Of a stretch of DNA of 64,000 bases, positions 21,267 to 34,431 are shown in pieces; positions within the stretch are counted from its first letter, which is position 1, and every line of letters starts with the position of its first letter. Location of the stretch: NCBI GenBank assembly GCA_032716605.1, contig CM064552.1, positions 12,043,386-12,107,385 on the forward strand. The letters run 5' to 3'. The notes under the pieces are model-generated. The model was not told the origin of the DNA. It searched no databases and was given only the letters and a program-made list of their open reading frames with translations. The DNA is from Paralithodes platypus. Lineage: Eukaryota; Arthropoda; Malacostraca; Decapoda; Lithodidae. The position numbers were made by a program, and so were the translations under genes.

Positions 21267-23639
21267 ATTGAAGCTGCATTGTTGTGGCCATCTACAGGTA
21301 ATTACTTCTAGTGGTATACAGAGACAACCATATAGCATACCTTTAGCGTTGTCTGTTTAGCCCTTAGCAGATACGATAACGCACTTCTTTTTTGTTTTAT
21401 GGCTATTATTATTTGACCCATTAGGTTTGAGGATCTAAGACGTTAGCACCATTAGTTTGGCGATTTTTTTCATCTATTTGCTATGTAATTTTCTTTTCCT
21501 GGCGAGCGATATCAAGCCTGTAACTTAGGAAGAACCAGCTTTTTGCCAGGGCAAACTTTATCTCGAAGGGGAGGGGGGGGGGGGATCTTTGGAGTGTTGT
21601 TTGAGCTTTATAGAGGTCGAAGGAGCAATAATCCCCCCCCCCCCCCCACACACACACACACACACACTTAACTCGCTCAATAACCTGAAGAAGAACCATG
21701 TAAATAAAAAATATACTAGAGTACAAAGTTTGTCATTGGATGGAAATATATCAGTTTAAAAGTCAAAACAAATGAAGATTCAGATCAACTAATTGAATTC
21801 TGTAGTAGTTGATTTCTCGATACTTAATGGAAAATATGAAACTACTATATCTGCATCCTGTGAAAATAAAGTTTTCATTATTAACAACATATTTCGGTTA
21901 GAAATTATCGTAATAACAATGTAATCAGGATGGGACATGACAATTTACCATCAACTGTCAATAAACAGACTATAATAGGATCGAGGAAATAATCATCACG
22001 GTACTGAAAGGGTGAACCAAGAAGACGATGTATACACAGTTTGAAAAATGATTACTTCCTGTTTGAGAGAGTACGGGAAAGAAGGGGTTCACAAATGGAA
22101 TATGGATGAAGGGGAAACAAGGGAATACCGTTTAAAAGGTGAGGAAGCTAATTGAAGAGCAGGGTTTATTGAAGGGAAGGGTTTATATAAAGATCCTGAG
22201 TGGCTGAAAGGTAAAATGTATACAGAAAGGAGAGTTACACTGACTACACAGGCCAGTTGATCCCAATTTGGTGATCCGGCATTAAAATCGACTAAAGGAA
22301 GTACTATGGAATAAAGAATTCATCTCTATAATATATTACTGTGAGAAAGAAACTGACAGAAAAGGCAAGAGAGAGAGAGAGAGATTTACATAGATGATGC
22401 ATTGATGGGTGACAGTGTTATTGATGAAAGAGATATATACATAAATAGAGAACCCCCACACATATGTTTTAATCTTCAGTGTGTATTTGTCATAGCTTGT
22501 ATTTATAGATACATGTACATTGTACAGTGGGTCGAAATCTTGTGATAATGCCTCGCAGACGTATGCATCACCCGATTCATTCCGTTCACACCAGATTATA
22601 TACAACTCACCAGTGTAAAGATTGTTTTTTCCTCGAGTGTACATATAAGAAATATCGCACACACTATCACTCACATCACAATAAAGTCTACGGACAAATC
22701 CCAACAATTTCATTAAGTTCACGGTAATGTTTCTGGATAAACAATATTACATGCATACTATTAGTCTGTCACTATGTTTGTAATCAGAGCTACGTTTGTT
22801 GAATTATAATTGGTGTGTTCTTTACATTGATTTGTTTATATAATTCCCGTTAGTAGTAGATCTGAACATGTCAAATATGAGATTCAGCCTCTCTTTTCAT
22901 GGGTAGATGGGTAGAATATTATGGACACTTTAATCATTCTTTTCACACCCATTATTTTTTTTAGAATGCACGAAGACTTTACTCCCACGTTTTAATTTGA
23001 CTCGGCTCTCTTGACTCCGAGGGAAAATTGCGTGTAAAAGCACCCGTGTGACTGTGGCTTTAGTTCAACCCACACACATCACTGGCTCTTTCTACTTCTC
23101 CCTTCACACCACTATTGAGTTGCCGCTCTATCACTTTAATAGCGCTGTTGTAAGAGGCACCTATGAACTTTATAACTGCACGACGCCTTTAATAGTGGCA
23201 CCAAACCGTTCACAGGGGTAGAGAGAGAGAGAGAGAGGGAGAGGGAGATGGGGGAGGAGAGGGAGGGAGGGAAGGCGTGAGAGGGGATGTGTGTGCGAGA
23301 GAAAAAAAATTTATGTGTGATAATTCAATACCACAATCCTTACACATACATACTCAATTAAGAAATATTTTGCAATTTAACTCGCGCTCCAGCATCCAAT
23401 GTGTGTGTCTGTGAGAACAAAGTAGAGTTGTGTTGATTCTTTTAACCATAGGCTATGACAAATTAATTGTTTTCTTCGATATGACAAATTCATCATGTGT
23501 TCTTCCTACCACCAGACAATTATATCCAGATCAAGTAGGGAAATCATCTAGTCAAAGATTAATAGACATATATTTATATCTCTCAATCCGAACTCTTCTC
23601 CTCGGCTAATATCAATAATTTTGTATGTTCGATAGCTAG
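21267..23639. other. Intron sequence with short microsatellites
   Basis: A family P end fragment (CTGGCGAGCGATATCAAGCC) sits at 21499-21520. G, C and CA runs follow at 21568-21667, with GA repeats at 22370-22383 and 23220-23245. A family R end (GTGTGACTGTGGCTTTA) lies near 23046. No gene recognised. Confidence 0.5.
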
Positions 23640-25786
23640 AATTCGGTAATATAAAATTATGTGTATTCGAAAGACCCATTCCTATATTTCATTTTTACAT
23701 TAACAGAGAAATAGACCGACATTGAAATAGAATCAGAAAGTGCATTGACCAGGTATTTAAGTTGAGAGATTGGTGAACTGAAATAGGACCTTAGACAGTC
23801 TCGGAGACAATCAGATAGATCTACATGCATATAGATAGGAAAATGATACAAAATAAAGAAAATAGCATGGAATACACAAGACAAGGATTTGGAAGGTATT
23901 TGAGAGAATCTGACAAGTCTACACCCATATATACAAATAATATATATACAAATAATGGAAAATAGGGCTCTTGACAGTATTGGAGAGAATCAGATATGGA
24001 TATGAAAATTGTAAGGATTAAAGTCAATATGAGAATAGACGATATTGGAGATAATCAAATAAGCGTAAGTATATGTACACAGGACAATTATAAGGAATAA
24101 TGCAAATAATCAAATACACAGATAAATGGATAGCAGCGGGAAAAGACGTGGCATAGAAATATTAGCAGAAACTGATATGGGCAGGCTAATGGAGAAATTT
24201 CACATCAAGAAACATTTGCTATCTGTGCATAAATTAAGAGCTAATAGAATGTTGAATGTGGACAGAGTCAAAACAAAGTTTAAGAGACGGAAACATTGCT
24301 ACCAATTATATTCATAAAGAAGCATAAAATAAAGAACGGAAAGGTGACAAGCTTGACATGTTCTGATGTCTAACAGGGCTGAAACCTTTGCTGCCAACTG
24401 TGCATAGATAGACAGAATAACTGAATAAGTAGTGAAATATACCTGAGTCTTGGCTGTCAACTGTACTCAGAAGCAGGATGGCAAACGGGAAAATTTCGTT
24501 TTAAGACTGGAATGAATATAAGGAATGCAGGAAAAATGTATGTGGAATTGCATTATTTTGGCGATGTTATCACTTTCAAAGACATAATATAAAATTTACA
24601 ACATAACTTTAACTTTGTAAATGTATTAATTATGACTATACAAAAGGGACTCTGTTTCAGGAGTGATTAACATAGTTTTTCGTGTTACATCCTAATGAGA
24701 AGAGATTATATGGACGAGTTACTTATTTGGTAACAGACCAACACTTTGATACCTGTTCACAAAGACAGACTAGATAGTGGAATAGGGACGGGGTTTTGTT
24801 GTAATATGAATGAGATGGAATATTTGCTGTCAACTTTACTAAAAAATAGAAACGGAGAGCATGAGAAAGGACTATGTGGAATGGTTGCTGGTTTGATGAC
24901 AGGTACAAGGATTAGATAGTGCAATATGACTAAATCTTTGCTATCATTTCTACACAAAAAGAAAACAATTGTAATGGCGGGTGCTGATTTGATTGGCCAA
25001 GGACTGAATATTTGCGAGCTATTATACACTAAGAGACAGAGTGTGCACAAAAAGGGATTATACGGAACTGGTTGCCTTTTTGGTATGGCAGAGATAAAAA
25101 CTTTGCTATCAACGGTTAACAATGAGACGGGGAGTACCGCATGAGAAGGGCGAAAGTGTGCTAGTGTGGGTTGGCAGAGTTAGTAACTATGCTATCAACT
25201 ATACACAAAGAAACAAAATATGAGGTGATACTGTACATGAAATAGTATCTGGTTTCGTCTGACAGGAACCGAAGCTCTCCTGAATAGACATAAAAACACA
25301 TACTGAATTATGACTGAATCGTTTCTGTAAACTGTACACATAGCAACAGAGAATGCTTGAGAATATTTGCCATCAATCGTACACGAAGATACAGAGTATG
25401 TATGATAAGGAACTTTATGAGGGTGCTGGTATGGTTGGATAGGAATTGAATCTTTGCTATCAACTATACACAGAGAGACTAAATATGAAAGAGGACAGAC
25501 AATGAAAGGGTGCTGTTATGGCATGTCAGGAACAGAATTTTGCCATCGACTGTACACAAAGAAACAGAGTATGTATGAAAAGAGACAACGTGGAAGGGTT
25601 GCATGTTGGGGTTTGAAAGGAAAGTAACACCAACCAACTGTACATAGATATACAATGGAATAGGACTGTATCTTAGCTATCAACTCTACACAAAAAAGTC
25701 AGGAAGAATTGTCTGTATGTATGAGAATGGACTGTATACGGTATGGTTGTCTGGTTGGGTCTAAGTATGTATGATAATGGACTATA
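23640..25786. repeat. Two decayed tandem arrays
   Basis: From about 23690 to 24070 a unit with TTGGAGAGAATCAGATA, TCTACA and CATATATA recurs at roughly 110 bp. From about 24370 to 25740 another unit of about 90-120 bp recurs roughly ten times, marked by TTTGCTATCAACTGTACACA (worn copies near 24380, 24450, 24823, 24931, 25101, 25190, 25324, 25366, 25454, 25542 and 25676), followed by AAGAAACAGAGTATG. The copies are strongly diverged, so the array is old. No reading frame persists across units. Confidence 0.65.
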
Positions 25787-25797
25787 TGATATGGTTG

Positions 25798-25998
25798 TTG
25801 TTGTTGTTGTTGTAGTTCCCCAGACTGTCTGGCCAATCAGTCCCGAGTCTGGTAGACCGAGGCCGCTCCAGATGCTTGGACCCCCGAAGGGGCCAGGGAG
25901 AGATAAGATATGTTCTGAGATGGCATCGGGGGAGGGGATCATCAGCCCACGGGCTTGCACCCCCAGGCCAATTCCCCCACCACCCACAGTCCCCCTTG
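25798..25998 (-). mobile_element. SINE-like element with (CAA)n tail, antisense
   Basis: On this strand it reads (GTT)n, then TTCCCCAGACTGTCTGGCC and a GC-rich body ending near CAGTCCCCCTT. It resembles the 3' end of the SINE at 60470-60991 but the body differs, so it is a related family. TGATATGGTTG occurs on both sides (25787-25797 and 25999-26009). The host is itself a tandem array with that motif, which weakens the case for a target duplication. Confidence 0.6.
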
Positions 25999-26009
25999 TG
26001 ATATGGTTG

Positions 26010-26440
26010 CTTGGTTCAGTATGAGTACTGTATGTACGAGAATGGACTGTATTGCATAGTTGTCTGGTTCAATATGAATATGTATGGGAAGGGACTGTAT
26101 GGTATGGTTGTCTGGTTGGGTTTAAGTATGTAAGAGAAGGTACTGTGTAGTATGGTTGCTTGGTTCAGTATGAGTATGTATGAAAAGGGAGTGTATGGTA
26201 TGGTTGTTTTGTTGGGTCTAAGTATGTATGGGAAGGGACTGTATAGTATGGTTGCCTGGTTGAGTCTAAGTATGTATAGGAAGGGACTGTATGGTAGCTT
26301 ATGGTTGCCTGGTTGGGTCTAAGTATGTATGGAAAGGGACTGTATAATATGGTTGTTTGGTTGGGTCCAAGTATGTATGGGAAGGGACTGTATGTCTGTA
26401 TGGTATGGTTGCCTGGTTGGGTCTGACTGGGGAACAGCAC
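26010..26440. repeat. Tandem repeat, unit about 55 bp
   Basis: Repeats of AAGTATGTATGGGAAGGGAC, TGTATGGTATGGTTGCC, TGGTTGGGTCT with small differences, continuing the older array on the left. Antisense frames with SPFPYILGPNQTT are by-products. Confidence 0.8.
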
Positions 26441-27080
26441 CACCAACCCACCAACCACCCAACCCACCAACCCACCCACGTCTTCCCCCTGCCACCGTCC
26501 AATTAAAGCTGAGTTTCACCACACAGGCCACCACCACCACACCTGCCGCACCTACTACACTACACTACACACCTGTTATGTTGCATTCCACACCTGCACA
26601 CCGCACCCCCACTACACTACAATACAATACACACCTGTTATGTTGCATTTCACACCTGCTACACTGCACAGGCCACCACCACTACACTACAATACACACC
26701 TGTTATTTTGCATTCCACACCTGCTACACACTGCACAGGCCACCACCACCACACCTACTGCACTACACTCCACACCTGTTATGTTGCACACCATACCTGC
26801 TACACACCACAGGCCACCAACACCACTACATCTACTGCACTACATTCCACACATTTTGTTGCATTCTACACCTGCTTCATGTTACACATACACTCCACAC
26901 CTGCCCTACCTACTACACTACACTCCACGCCTGCTTCATAAACTACACTCCACTCAACATACGTAATGTTATCTTACTGCACTCCATACCTACTTCATAT
27001 GCTCCACACCTGCCATTTTACACTACACACCTGCCATTTTACACTATATATATACACACCTTCCTAGTTAGTTTCACATT
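26441..27080. repeat. C/A-rich minisatellite
   Basis: CAACCCACC repeats lie at 26430-26480. From about 26540 to 27060 units of CACACCTGTTATGTTGCATT, CCACACCTGCTACAC and CAGGCCACCACCAC repeat. Frames rich in His/Thr/Tyr/Cys are repeat-derived. Confidence 0.75.
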
Positions 27081-28088
27081 TGATTTACACCAACCTTGCT
27101 ACTCTCTACAGCCGTCTTACTACACTTAGCACCTGTCTTTTTCTACACTTTACGCTAGCCTTAATATCCTGCCTCAACCATAGCCAGCATCACACATGAT
27201 TCAACTAAAATCAGTTTCAGAGTCTAGTAACTTCACATATGCCCAATCTATCACCAACGCCAGACTAGCACCATAATATGTTTTAACACCCAAACTGTCA
27301 CAACTAAAACCACAAAACACATATTCCTATCTCTATTCCAAAACCACTGCATTACCAACACCTGACACCAATATCATGCCAATTTGATTTACACTTAATC
27401 TGTCTCAGCCAGCATGTTGGACTAGCACCACCTTCATGTTAAACCAACAATCTAACGAAATAATAGCTATTTAATGTGTGTTGATTTTCGGTGTGAGCGT
27501 CCTGGGTTCGAATCCCCGGACTGCCACATGTGTTTGTTAATTTCATTTAATCGAGTTTAGGAGTAAAGTTGGTTAGTGGAGAGAACATAATAATATATAA
27601 TGTGCATAGAGGGAGTAAGTAGACATATGTGACATATGATCAAGGGAGATAAACTGTGATAACCTGAATATTATACAGTAGGCTATACCCTGAGTACCAG
27701 ATTGAGTAACTTACCCTACCCACTATAGGCTCCAAATAACAAAACGAAGATGATTGGCAAAGTGCAACTAGAAAAGGCCCCATTGATATTTTTACCGTTA
27801 TGGAGATCAGTGGTAGGCCCCCTTAACGTCAGCTTTTAGACAACAGAGTTATCCATCCTCGTTTCGAATATTATCACTTGTGACCAGGGATACATAAATG
27901 GGGTTTATTAGATTGAAGAAGTACTCGCTACAGTGGCTACATAGCCCTTGCAGTGGGTGCCGGGTGATCATTTTTTGTTTAGGGTTTTTAGCAATCAATT
28001 CGTCAGAATAAAAGTCATGCTGTAAGTTTTGATGAATACTGAACAAACAAAGTTCCATATGTTATAGTACTATGTATACTACCTTCAG
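27081..28088. other. Intron sequence up to the compound element
   Basis: Apart from the tRNA-derived repeat at 27473-27600, nothing is recognised. Confidence 0.45.
27473..27600 (+). repeat. tRNA-derived SINE fragment, copy 1
   Basis: TGTTGATTTTCGGTGTGAGC and the B-box-like GGTTCGAATCCCCGG are followed by a shared body (CACATGTGTTTGTTAATTTC, GGAGTAAAGTTGGTTAG, GAACATAATAAT). Two other copies lie at 37490-37622 (antisense) and 63341-63475. The acceptor stem does not pair, so it is not a tRNA gene. Confidence 0.65.
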
Positions 28089-29300
28089 GGTCAATATTTA
28101 CGAGCCGCACCACAGCTGGGATCTCATTTCTAATGGTAGTTTTGTGTTTCTATCATTTTATGCTTCATTGCTAGGCCTAGCCTAGCCTATAGGCTATAAT
28201 TTGTATCCCCCGGAATTTGTTTTGGTTCAATGTTATTTTAATACCACAAATTTTGTTGATAGTCCTAGGCCTATATTTGAAGATAAATATTGAATCTACT
28301 GTAGGCCTATAGGCCTAGGCCTATGCTCTAAAGATCATAAGATTTTTTGGTTCAATGTTATTTTAATACCACGAATTTTGTTGATATATTTGAAGATAAA
28401 TATTGAATCTATATGCTCTAAAGATCATAAGAAAATTTGTTTTAACCCTCGGCAAAACCTAATAAAAAAGTATGGTACTAAAATGTCTTTTTCGTAACAA
28501 GGTTGTCAATACGGTACTTTCAGTCATCGATAGCTGTAAAGATCATATGAAAATGTGTTAAACCCTCGGAAAGACCTAATATAAAAGTATGGTACTAAAA
28601 TTTAATTTTTGTAACAAGGTTCTCAATACGGTACTTTCCCGTTATCAATGTACAATCAAGCTGAAAATTGCAGAGTAAACACCATAGACTTCATCGACTT
28701 TTCTTTCACATTCGTATAATCAACAGCCAAATTTTTTTTATTTTTTTTATTAAGGGAGCACTCAACCAGCGGGGGTGTGGGGGCGGCAGCCCCCACCCAT
28801 AATACTAGGTTAGGTTAGGTAAGGTTGTTAGGTTAGGCTAATGTCTTTTCAAATCACTATGGGGGGGGGGTCTCAACATTGATCATAGGCCTAATGGGGA
28901 AAATAGGTTTTCCTGAGATTTCTAATTAATTACAAATACTATATATTGATGCAAATGACCTATTTTGTTTATAAAAAACACTCGGAAAATTCGTGGTATT
29001 AAAGTAAAAAATTTCCGATTTTTTTTTTTTTTTTTTTTGGTTAATATACAAGAGATGCAACAATATAGGTAGCAAATTTATAATGGTAGTTTTGGGTTCC
29101 TATCATCATATGCTTCATTTCTATATACTTTTTAGGCCTAGGCCCTAGGCCTATCCCCGGGGAAAAAAAAAAAAGGTAAATTTCTATAATTGCATCATTC
29201 TATGCTTCATTGCTATATACTTTTTATCCACCGGAAAATATTTTTTTTTCTTGGCTTTTTTTTTTGGCTTTTTTTTTTTTTTTAGCATTAGGCCTAACCT

Positions 29301-29396
29301 AACCAAAAAACCTAACCTAACCTAACCTAATAGCCCCAAATACATTTAGGTTAGGTTAGGTTAGGTTAGGTTAGGTTAGGTTAGGCCAGGTTAGGC
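29301..29396. repeat. Interstitial TTAGG telomere-type repeats, inverted
   Basis: Four CCTAA units (29311-29330), a short spacer, then eight perfect TTAGG units (29346-29385), forming a long hairpin. Shorter TTAGG runs recur at 28805-28840, 29730-29760, 30350, 30570-30605, 34230-34258, 37078-37108, 37250-37268, 37402-37435 and 37910-38000. TTAGG is the usual arthropod telomere unit. Confidence 0.85.
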
Positions 29397-29574
29397 CTAA
29401 TGCTAAAAAAAAAAAAATAGGCCTAAAACAAAAATAAAAATAAAAAAACAAGAAAAAATAATATTTTCCGGTGGATAAAAAGTATATAGTAATGAAACAT
29501 AGAATGATAGGAACCCAAAACTACCATTAGAAATGAGATTCCAGCTGTGGTGTGACTCGTAAATATTGACCAAT

Positions 29575-29964
29575 ATTATTGTATTTAACAGGAAGGTACA
29601 ACGAGGTAAGTGATGTGGTATAGGTGGCAATATGCGGAAATGGATTATAAGGGCATTCCGCCCCCCTCTGACAAAAGTCTATCAATCTAGATGTGACACG
29701 GATTTACAATGTTTCAGAGAGACATTAGCCTAACCTAACAACCTTACCTAACCTAACCTAGTATTATGGGTGGGGGCTGCCGCCCCCACACCCCCGCTGG
29801 TTGGGTAAAACGGTAGAAATCCAGTTGGGGTGGAGTGAATAACCGTAGATTTTCGTAAGGGGGTAAGAGGGGGGCAGAATGCCTTTATAATCCATTTCCG
29901 CATATTGCCACCTATACCACATCACTTACCTCGCCGTACCTTCCTGTTAAATACAATAATAATT
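29575..29964. mobile_element. Nested MITE, about 390 bp, arms about 95 bp
   Basis: The left arm TTATTGTATTTAACAGGAAG through GGTAAGTGATGTGGTATAGG and ATATGCGGAAATGGATTATA is repeated inverted on the right (TATAATCCATTTCCGCATAT, CCTATACCACATCACTTACC, CTTCCTGTTAAATACAATAA). The loop contains the G/C hairpin and TTAGG module in antisense. Confidence 0.75.
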
Positions 29965-31089
29965 TGTTTAGCTCGTATAGGTGCAATTATAGAATAATAC
30001 CAAAAAAAATCTTGGGATTTTTCATTTTTTTTTCTTGGATTTTTTGTCTTCATTAACCTAACCAAAAAACCGGACAAACTGGATTTTAGGTCACGTATAT
30101 GGTATATAATGTTCTAAATGTATACTATAGCTTTGTCATAGAGTATTAGTCACCACAATATATGTCCTTACCGCTGCATATTAAATTATTTGTCCTTAGA
30201 CATTGTGGGTTAAATACGGGTGGAAGGAAAAATGGTGGCCATCTTGGATCAGCTGAGAACTAATATTTTCACTTTTTTACCGTATTTCTAGTATTTTGTC
30301 ATATTCTATATCAATGTTAACCCTGCGGGGGTTTGGGGGCGGCAGCCCCCTTGTTAGGTTAGGTTTTTAGGTTAGGGTAATGACAAAATATGTTTTAATA
30401 TTGCAAAATAATGGGTAAATATGAATTTTCAGAAGGAAAAACACCTTAAAACACACTAATCAATGAAGGAACTGATGAGAAAAAGGATTATAATACAAAA
30501 TACACATACCGGTACGTGACCTAAAATCCAATTTGACCAAAAAACCTAACCTAAATGTATTTGGGGGCTATTAGGTTAGGTTAGGTTAGGTTTTTTGGTT
30601 AGGTTAACCCACTGAAAAAAAACTATCAAAAAGGGGTCCTACGGAGCCCCCGAAAGTCGATTTTACTAGAGTAAAAAATTGAAGGCAAAAACACCCAAAA
30701 ACCATGTTTTTGCGCGCTCACGCGCACGTGGTTGGACTTTGAGAGTTTTTAACCATTGGCATGGTTGCATGGGATACTTACACAGTTCCCATACAAATCT
30801 GAGCCCTCTAGGTGCCATAGGACCGGAGTAATTAAACCCCGACGACACTTGTGAGTCGTGATATATGGGGAACAAACATTACCGACGACACGTTGTCGTC
30901 GCTGGTACTCAGTGGGTTAATGACCAAAACAAAAAATCCCAAGAATAAAAATGAAAAATCCTAAGATTTTTTTTTTTTTTCCCCCGGGGATAAAAAGTAC
31001 CCGGTATATAGAAATAAAGCATATGATGATAGGAACCCAAAACTACCATTAGAAATGTGCTACCTATATTGTAGCATCTCCTGTATATT
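29965..31089. repeat. Compound-element interior, non-coding
   Basis: Contains TTAGG runs, the hairpin GGGGGCGGCAGCCCCC near 30331 and an inverted copy of the end module near 31041-31085. That copy pairs with about 29045-29110 through GAGATGC and ATATAGGTAGCA. No gene. Confidence 0.55.
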
Positions 31090-33965
31090 CTATCTATCTA
31101 TCTATTGCCTGACGCCGTGATCCCCGAAGGGGTGGCCACGAACGAACCGCCCCCATGCACCTCTGTCCCCAGTCAGTCGACGCCCCTCCCCCCAACCAGC
31201 ACCGCCTTCGTTCATGTACTTCCTCACTCCATCCTTCCACCTCATATTCGGTCTACCTCTCCCCCTCTGTCCCTCCACCTCGCTCTCGTACACCCTCTTA
31301 GTCATTCTCTCGCTTTCCATACGTTCCATATGGCCGAACCATCTCAAGTTGTTCCTTTTCACACTTTCCAGCACAGCTACCTCCACACCACACCTCCTTC
31401 TTACTTCCTCATTAGTCTGTCTATCCCTCCATGTAACTCCGCACGCACTCCTTAAGTAATTCATTTCCACTGCTCTCACTCTTGGTCTGAGTCTCTCAAC
31501 CAACGTCCATGCTTCGCTTCCGTAAGTCAGTGTCGGGATTACCACACTGTCATGCAAGGACTTCTTCACTTCCATACTGACCACCCTATTTCTTGTTACT
31601 GCTTTTAGCGTTCCTACAACCCTCTTCCCCTGTTGTACCCTCTCCCGCACCTCTTCATCCATAGTCCCATCTTTACTCAACACACTGCCCAGATACTTAA
31701 AAGAGTTGACGATCTCCATAGCCTGACCGTTCAGCTTCACCTCACACTCTGTGACTTCACCCCTTTCGAAGACCATAACCTTGCTCTTCCCCGTATTTAC
31801 CTTCAAATTCCGTTTTTCGCACACTGTTCCAAACTCATTTACCAGACCCTGCAACTCCCATTCATTATCACTCATCAGAACTGTATCATCCGCAAACAGC
31901 AGTATAGGTAGCTTCCACTCAATTCCCTCCCTTTTCAGCGATACACCAACATCCACTGCTCTTGATAGTATTTCTTTCATAACTCCATCCATATATACAG
32001 TAAACAACCACGGGGACATCACACACCCCTGTTTCAAACCAACATTCAGGTCAAAGAACTCGCTCTGCTCACTCTCCACACGTACTGCTGCCTTTGCACC
32101 CTCATACATGCTCTTCACTGCTTTCAGCAACTTGCCCTCTACTCCGTATATTCTAAGTACTTTCCACAAACCTTCTCTATCCACTCTGTCATAGGCCTTC
32201 TCCAAGTCCATAAAGGCAACATACACCTTTTGTTTCTTCTCCAGATACTTCTCCACAACACAATTCAGGGTAAAAATCTGATCTACACATCCTCTTCCCT
32301 TCCTAAAACCTCCCTGCTCGTCGCCTATCCATTTCTCCGTTCTCACTCTCACTCTCTCAATCACTACCCTACTGTATACCTTCCCTACTACGCTTAGAAG
32401 ACATATTCCTCGGTGGTTACCACACACTCCTCTTTCCCCTTTGCCCTTATATAGGGGACTATTATGCCAGTCTTCCAGTCATCGGGTGCACTCCCCTTCT
32501 CCCATGCTAGTTTGCACATTTTCCATACCCATTCTATCACTATCTCACCACCATACCTCAACATTTCCCCACACACTCCATCTGTTCATGGTGCTTTCCC
32601 CAACTTCACTCTTTTCATGGCTTCCCACACTTCTGACCTCCTGATCCCCACCTCCTCCTCCACTACTTCTCTTCTTCTCCCTCCCATACCATATCCAGCT
32701 ATGTTTGCTGGCTCTTCATTCCTTTCATTTAGCAACTCACTGAAGTACTTCCCTCCATCTTTCGACTCTCTCTCTCTTGCTTCTCGGCTAGCATTCTCCC
32801 ATTCTTATCTTTCACACCCTTACTGTTTCCCTTGCTACCTTCCCTAACTTTCTTGACTTCTTTCCAGAACAGTTTCTTACTCTCCCTCCATTTTACACTC
32901 AGATTCCTTCCAAATTCCTCATCTACTCTTCTCTTACTTTCCTTCACTACTCTCTTCACCACCCTCTTACTCTCCACGTACCTCGCTCGTTTCTGTCTCT
33001 CGGAATCTTCATTCCCTCTACTACCCAACCACTCTCTATATGCTTTCTTCTTTTCTTCCACAGCTATTCTTACCTCTTCTGTCCACCATGCTGTACCTTT
33101 CACTCCCCTCCCTCTTCTCCTCACTCCACACACCTCCTCACATGCTGCACAGATCTCATCCTTAAACACCTTGCTCATCTCCTCCACTTCCTCCATAACT
33201 TCCAGGTCGAACCCACCTAGTCGTCTTTCCACTGCTCTCCTGTACTCCTCCCTGATTTCCTCCTCCTGCAACCTCTCCACCCTCCTCACCATTCCACCCT
33301 CCTCTCGCCTCCCTCCCGCTCTCCTCACCCACTTCTTTTGTATCCTAACCTTAGCTACCACTACATAATGATCAGACAGACCCCCTCCAATACCCCTATA
33401 CACCCTAGCATCCATCACAGATTTCTTCATTCGTTCATCCACACATACATAATCAATCAATGACTTTCGTTCCACCACTGTCTTATCCTTCATCGTCAAC
33501 ATCCGTTTCCACGTGTACCTGTGGATCATTCTGTGTCGGAAGAAGGTGTTGGCTATCCACAGCCTCCTCCCCACACATACGTCCACAAGTGCACTACCAT
33601 TCCCATTCACCTCTGATGGTACCCCCCACCCTCCCACCACTCCCTCAACTTTCCTATCACCCACCTTACCATTCATATCCCCAATCAGAAATATTCTTTC
33701 GTTCTTGTCAAACTTCTCCAGGCACGCCTCCACATTCATCCAGAACTCCTCTTTCTTTCTTTCAAGTATATCCTCTGTCGGGGCATACACGCATACAATC
33801 ACCCACGTTTGTATTCCTACTTTCATTCTCACCCACACAATCCTTGAACCCACAGACCCATACTCTCTTACACATTCCTTCCATTTGCTACTTACAAACA
33901 AACATGCACCTTCTCTCGCTGTTCCTTCACTCACTCCAGCACACACACCCTGTATATTGACCTTT
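31090..33965 (-). pseudogene. RTE-like LINE, 5'-truncated copy 1
   Basis: Reading leftward, the AP-endonuclease domain (about 33960-32730) shows the motifs VIVCVYAPTEDI, FLIGDMNGKVGD, SLIDYVCVDERM and GLSDHYVVVAKV, then a linker. The reverse transcriptase (about 32700-31102) shows GNHRGICLLSVVGK, FRKGRGCVDQ, AFMDLEKAYDRVD, GLKQGCVMSPWLF, LLFADDTVLMS and FKYLGSVLSKDG. The protein ends GHPFGDHGVRQ, followed by a GATA tail. A nonsense codon replaces the glycine of APGTDG near 32590 and a one-base loss near 32455 shifts the frame. Both are absent from copy 2. The N-terminal start of the endonuclease is missing. Genomic modules of the compound element lie on both sides. Confidence 0.9.
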
Positions 33966-34431
33966 GTTTTAACCCTCGGCAAAACCTAGGCCTAATAAAA
34001 AAAGTATGGTACTAAAATTTAATTTTCGTAACAAGGTTGTCAATACGGTATTTTCTCGTTATCAATGTACAATCAAAGCTGAATATTGCAGAGTAAACAC
34101 CGTAGACTTCGTAGACTTTTCTTTCACCTTCGTATAATCGACAGTCAATTTTTGTTTTATTTACGGTACTAAGGGATTGGTATTCAACCAGCAGGGGTGT
34201 GGGGGCGGCAGCCCCCACCCATAATACTAGGTTAGGTTAGGTAAGGTTGTTAGGTTAGGCTAATGTCTTTTCAAATCACTATCGGGGCCCCGTGTCTCAA
34301 CATCGATCGATCATCGATCGATAGGCCTAATGGGGAAAATAGGTTTTCCCGAGATTTCTAATTAATTACAAACACTAGGCTATATATTGATGCAAATGAA
34401 AGATTTTTTTTATAAAAAAAAAATGAAAATT
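33966..34431. repeat. Compound-element module, copy
   Basis: Repeats the module seen at 28440-28940: ACCCTCGGCAAAACC, TACTAAAATTTAATTTTCGT, GCAGAGTAAACACCGTAGAC, the G/C hairpin at 34195-34220, TTAGG repeats, and TTTTCCCGAGATTTCTAATT. Confidence 0.7.

Noticed and set aside
20654..21338. Minus-strand frames of 121-220 codons with NYPRIPS-type repeats
   Set aside because: A 32-bp repeat without stops cycles through all phases. No other coding signal.
24126..24317. 63-codon basic frame
   Set aside because: Lies between decayed tandem arrays, with no homology recognised and no splice or promoter context.
26329..27129. 266-codon frame rich in His, Thr, Tyr and Cys
   Set aside because: Derived from a CACACCTG/CCACCAC minisatellite.
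27473..27540. Functional tRNA gene
   Set aside because: The B box is good but acceptor and anticodon stems do not pair, and the segment is part of a dispersed repeat.
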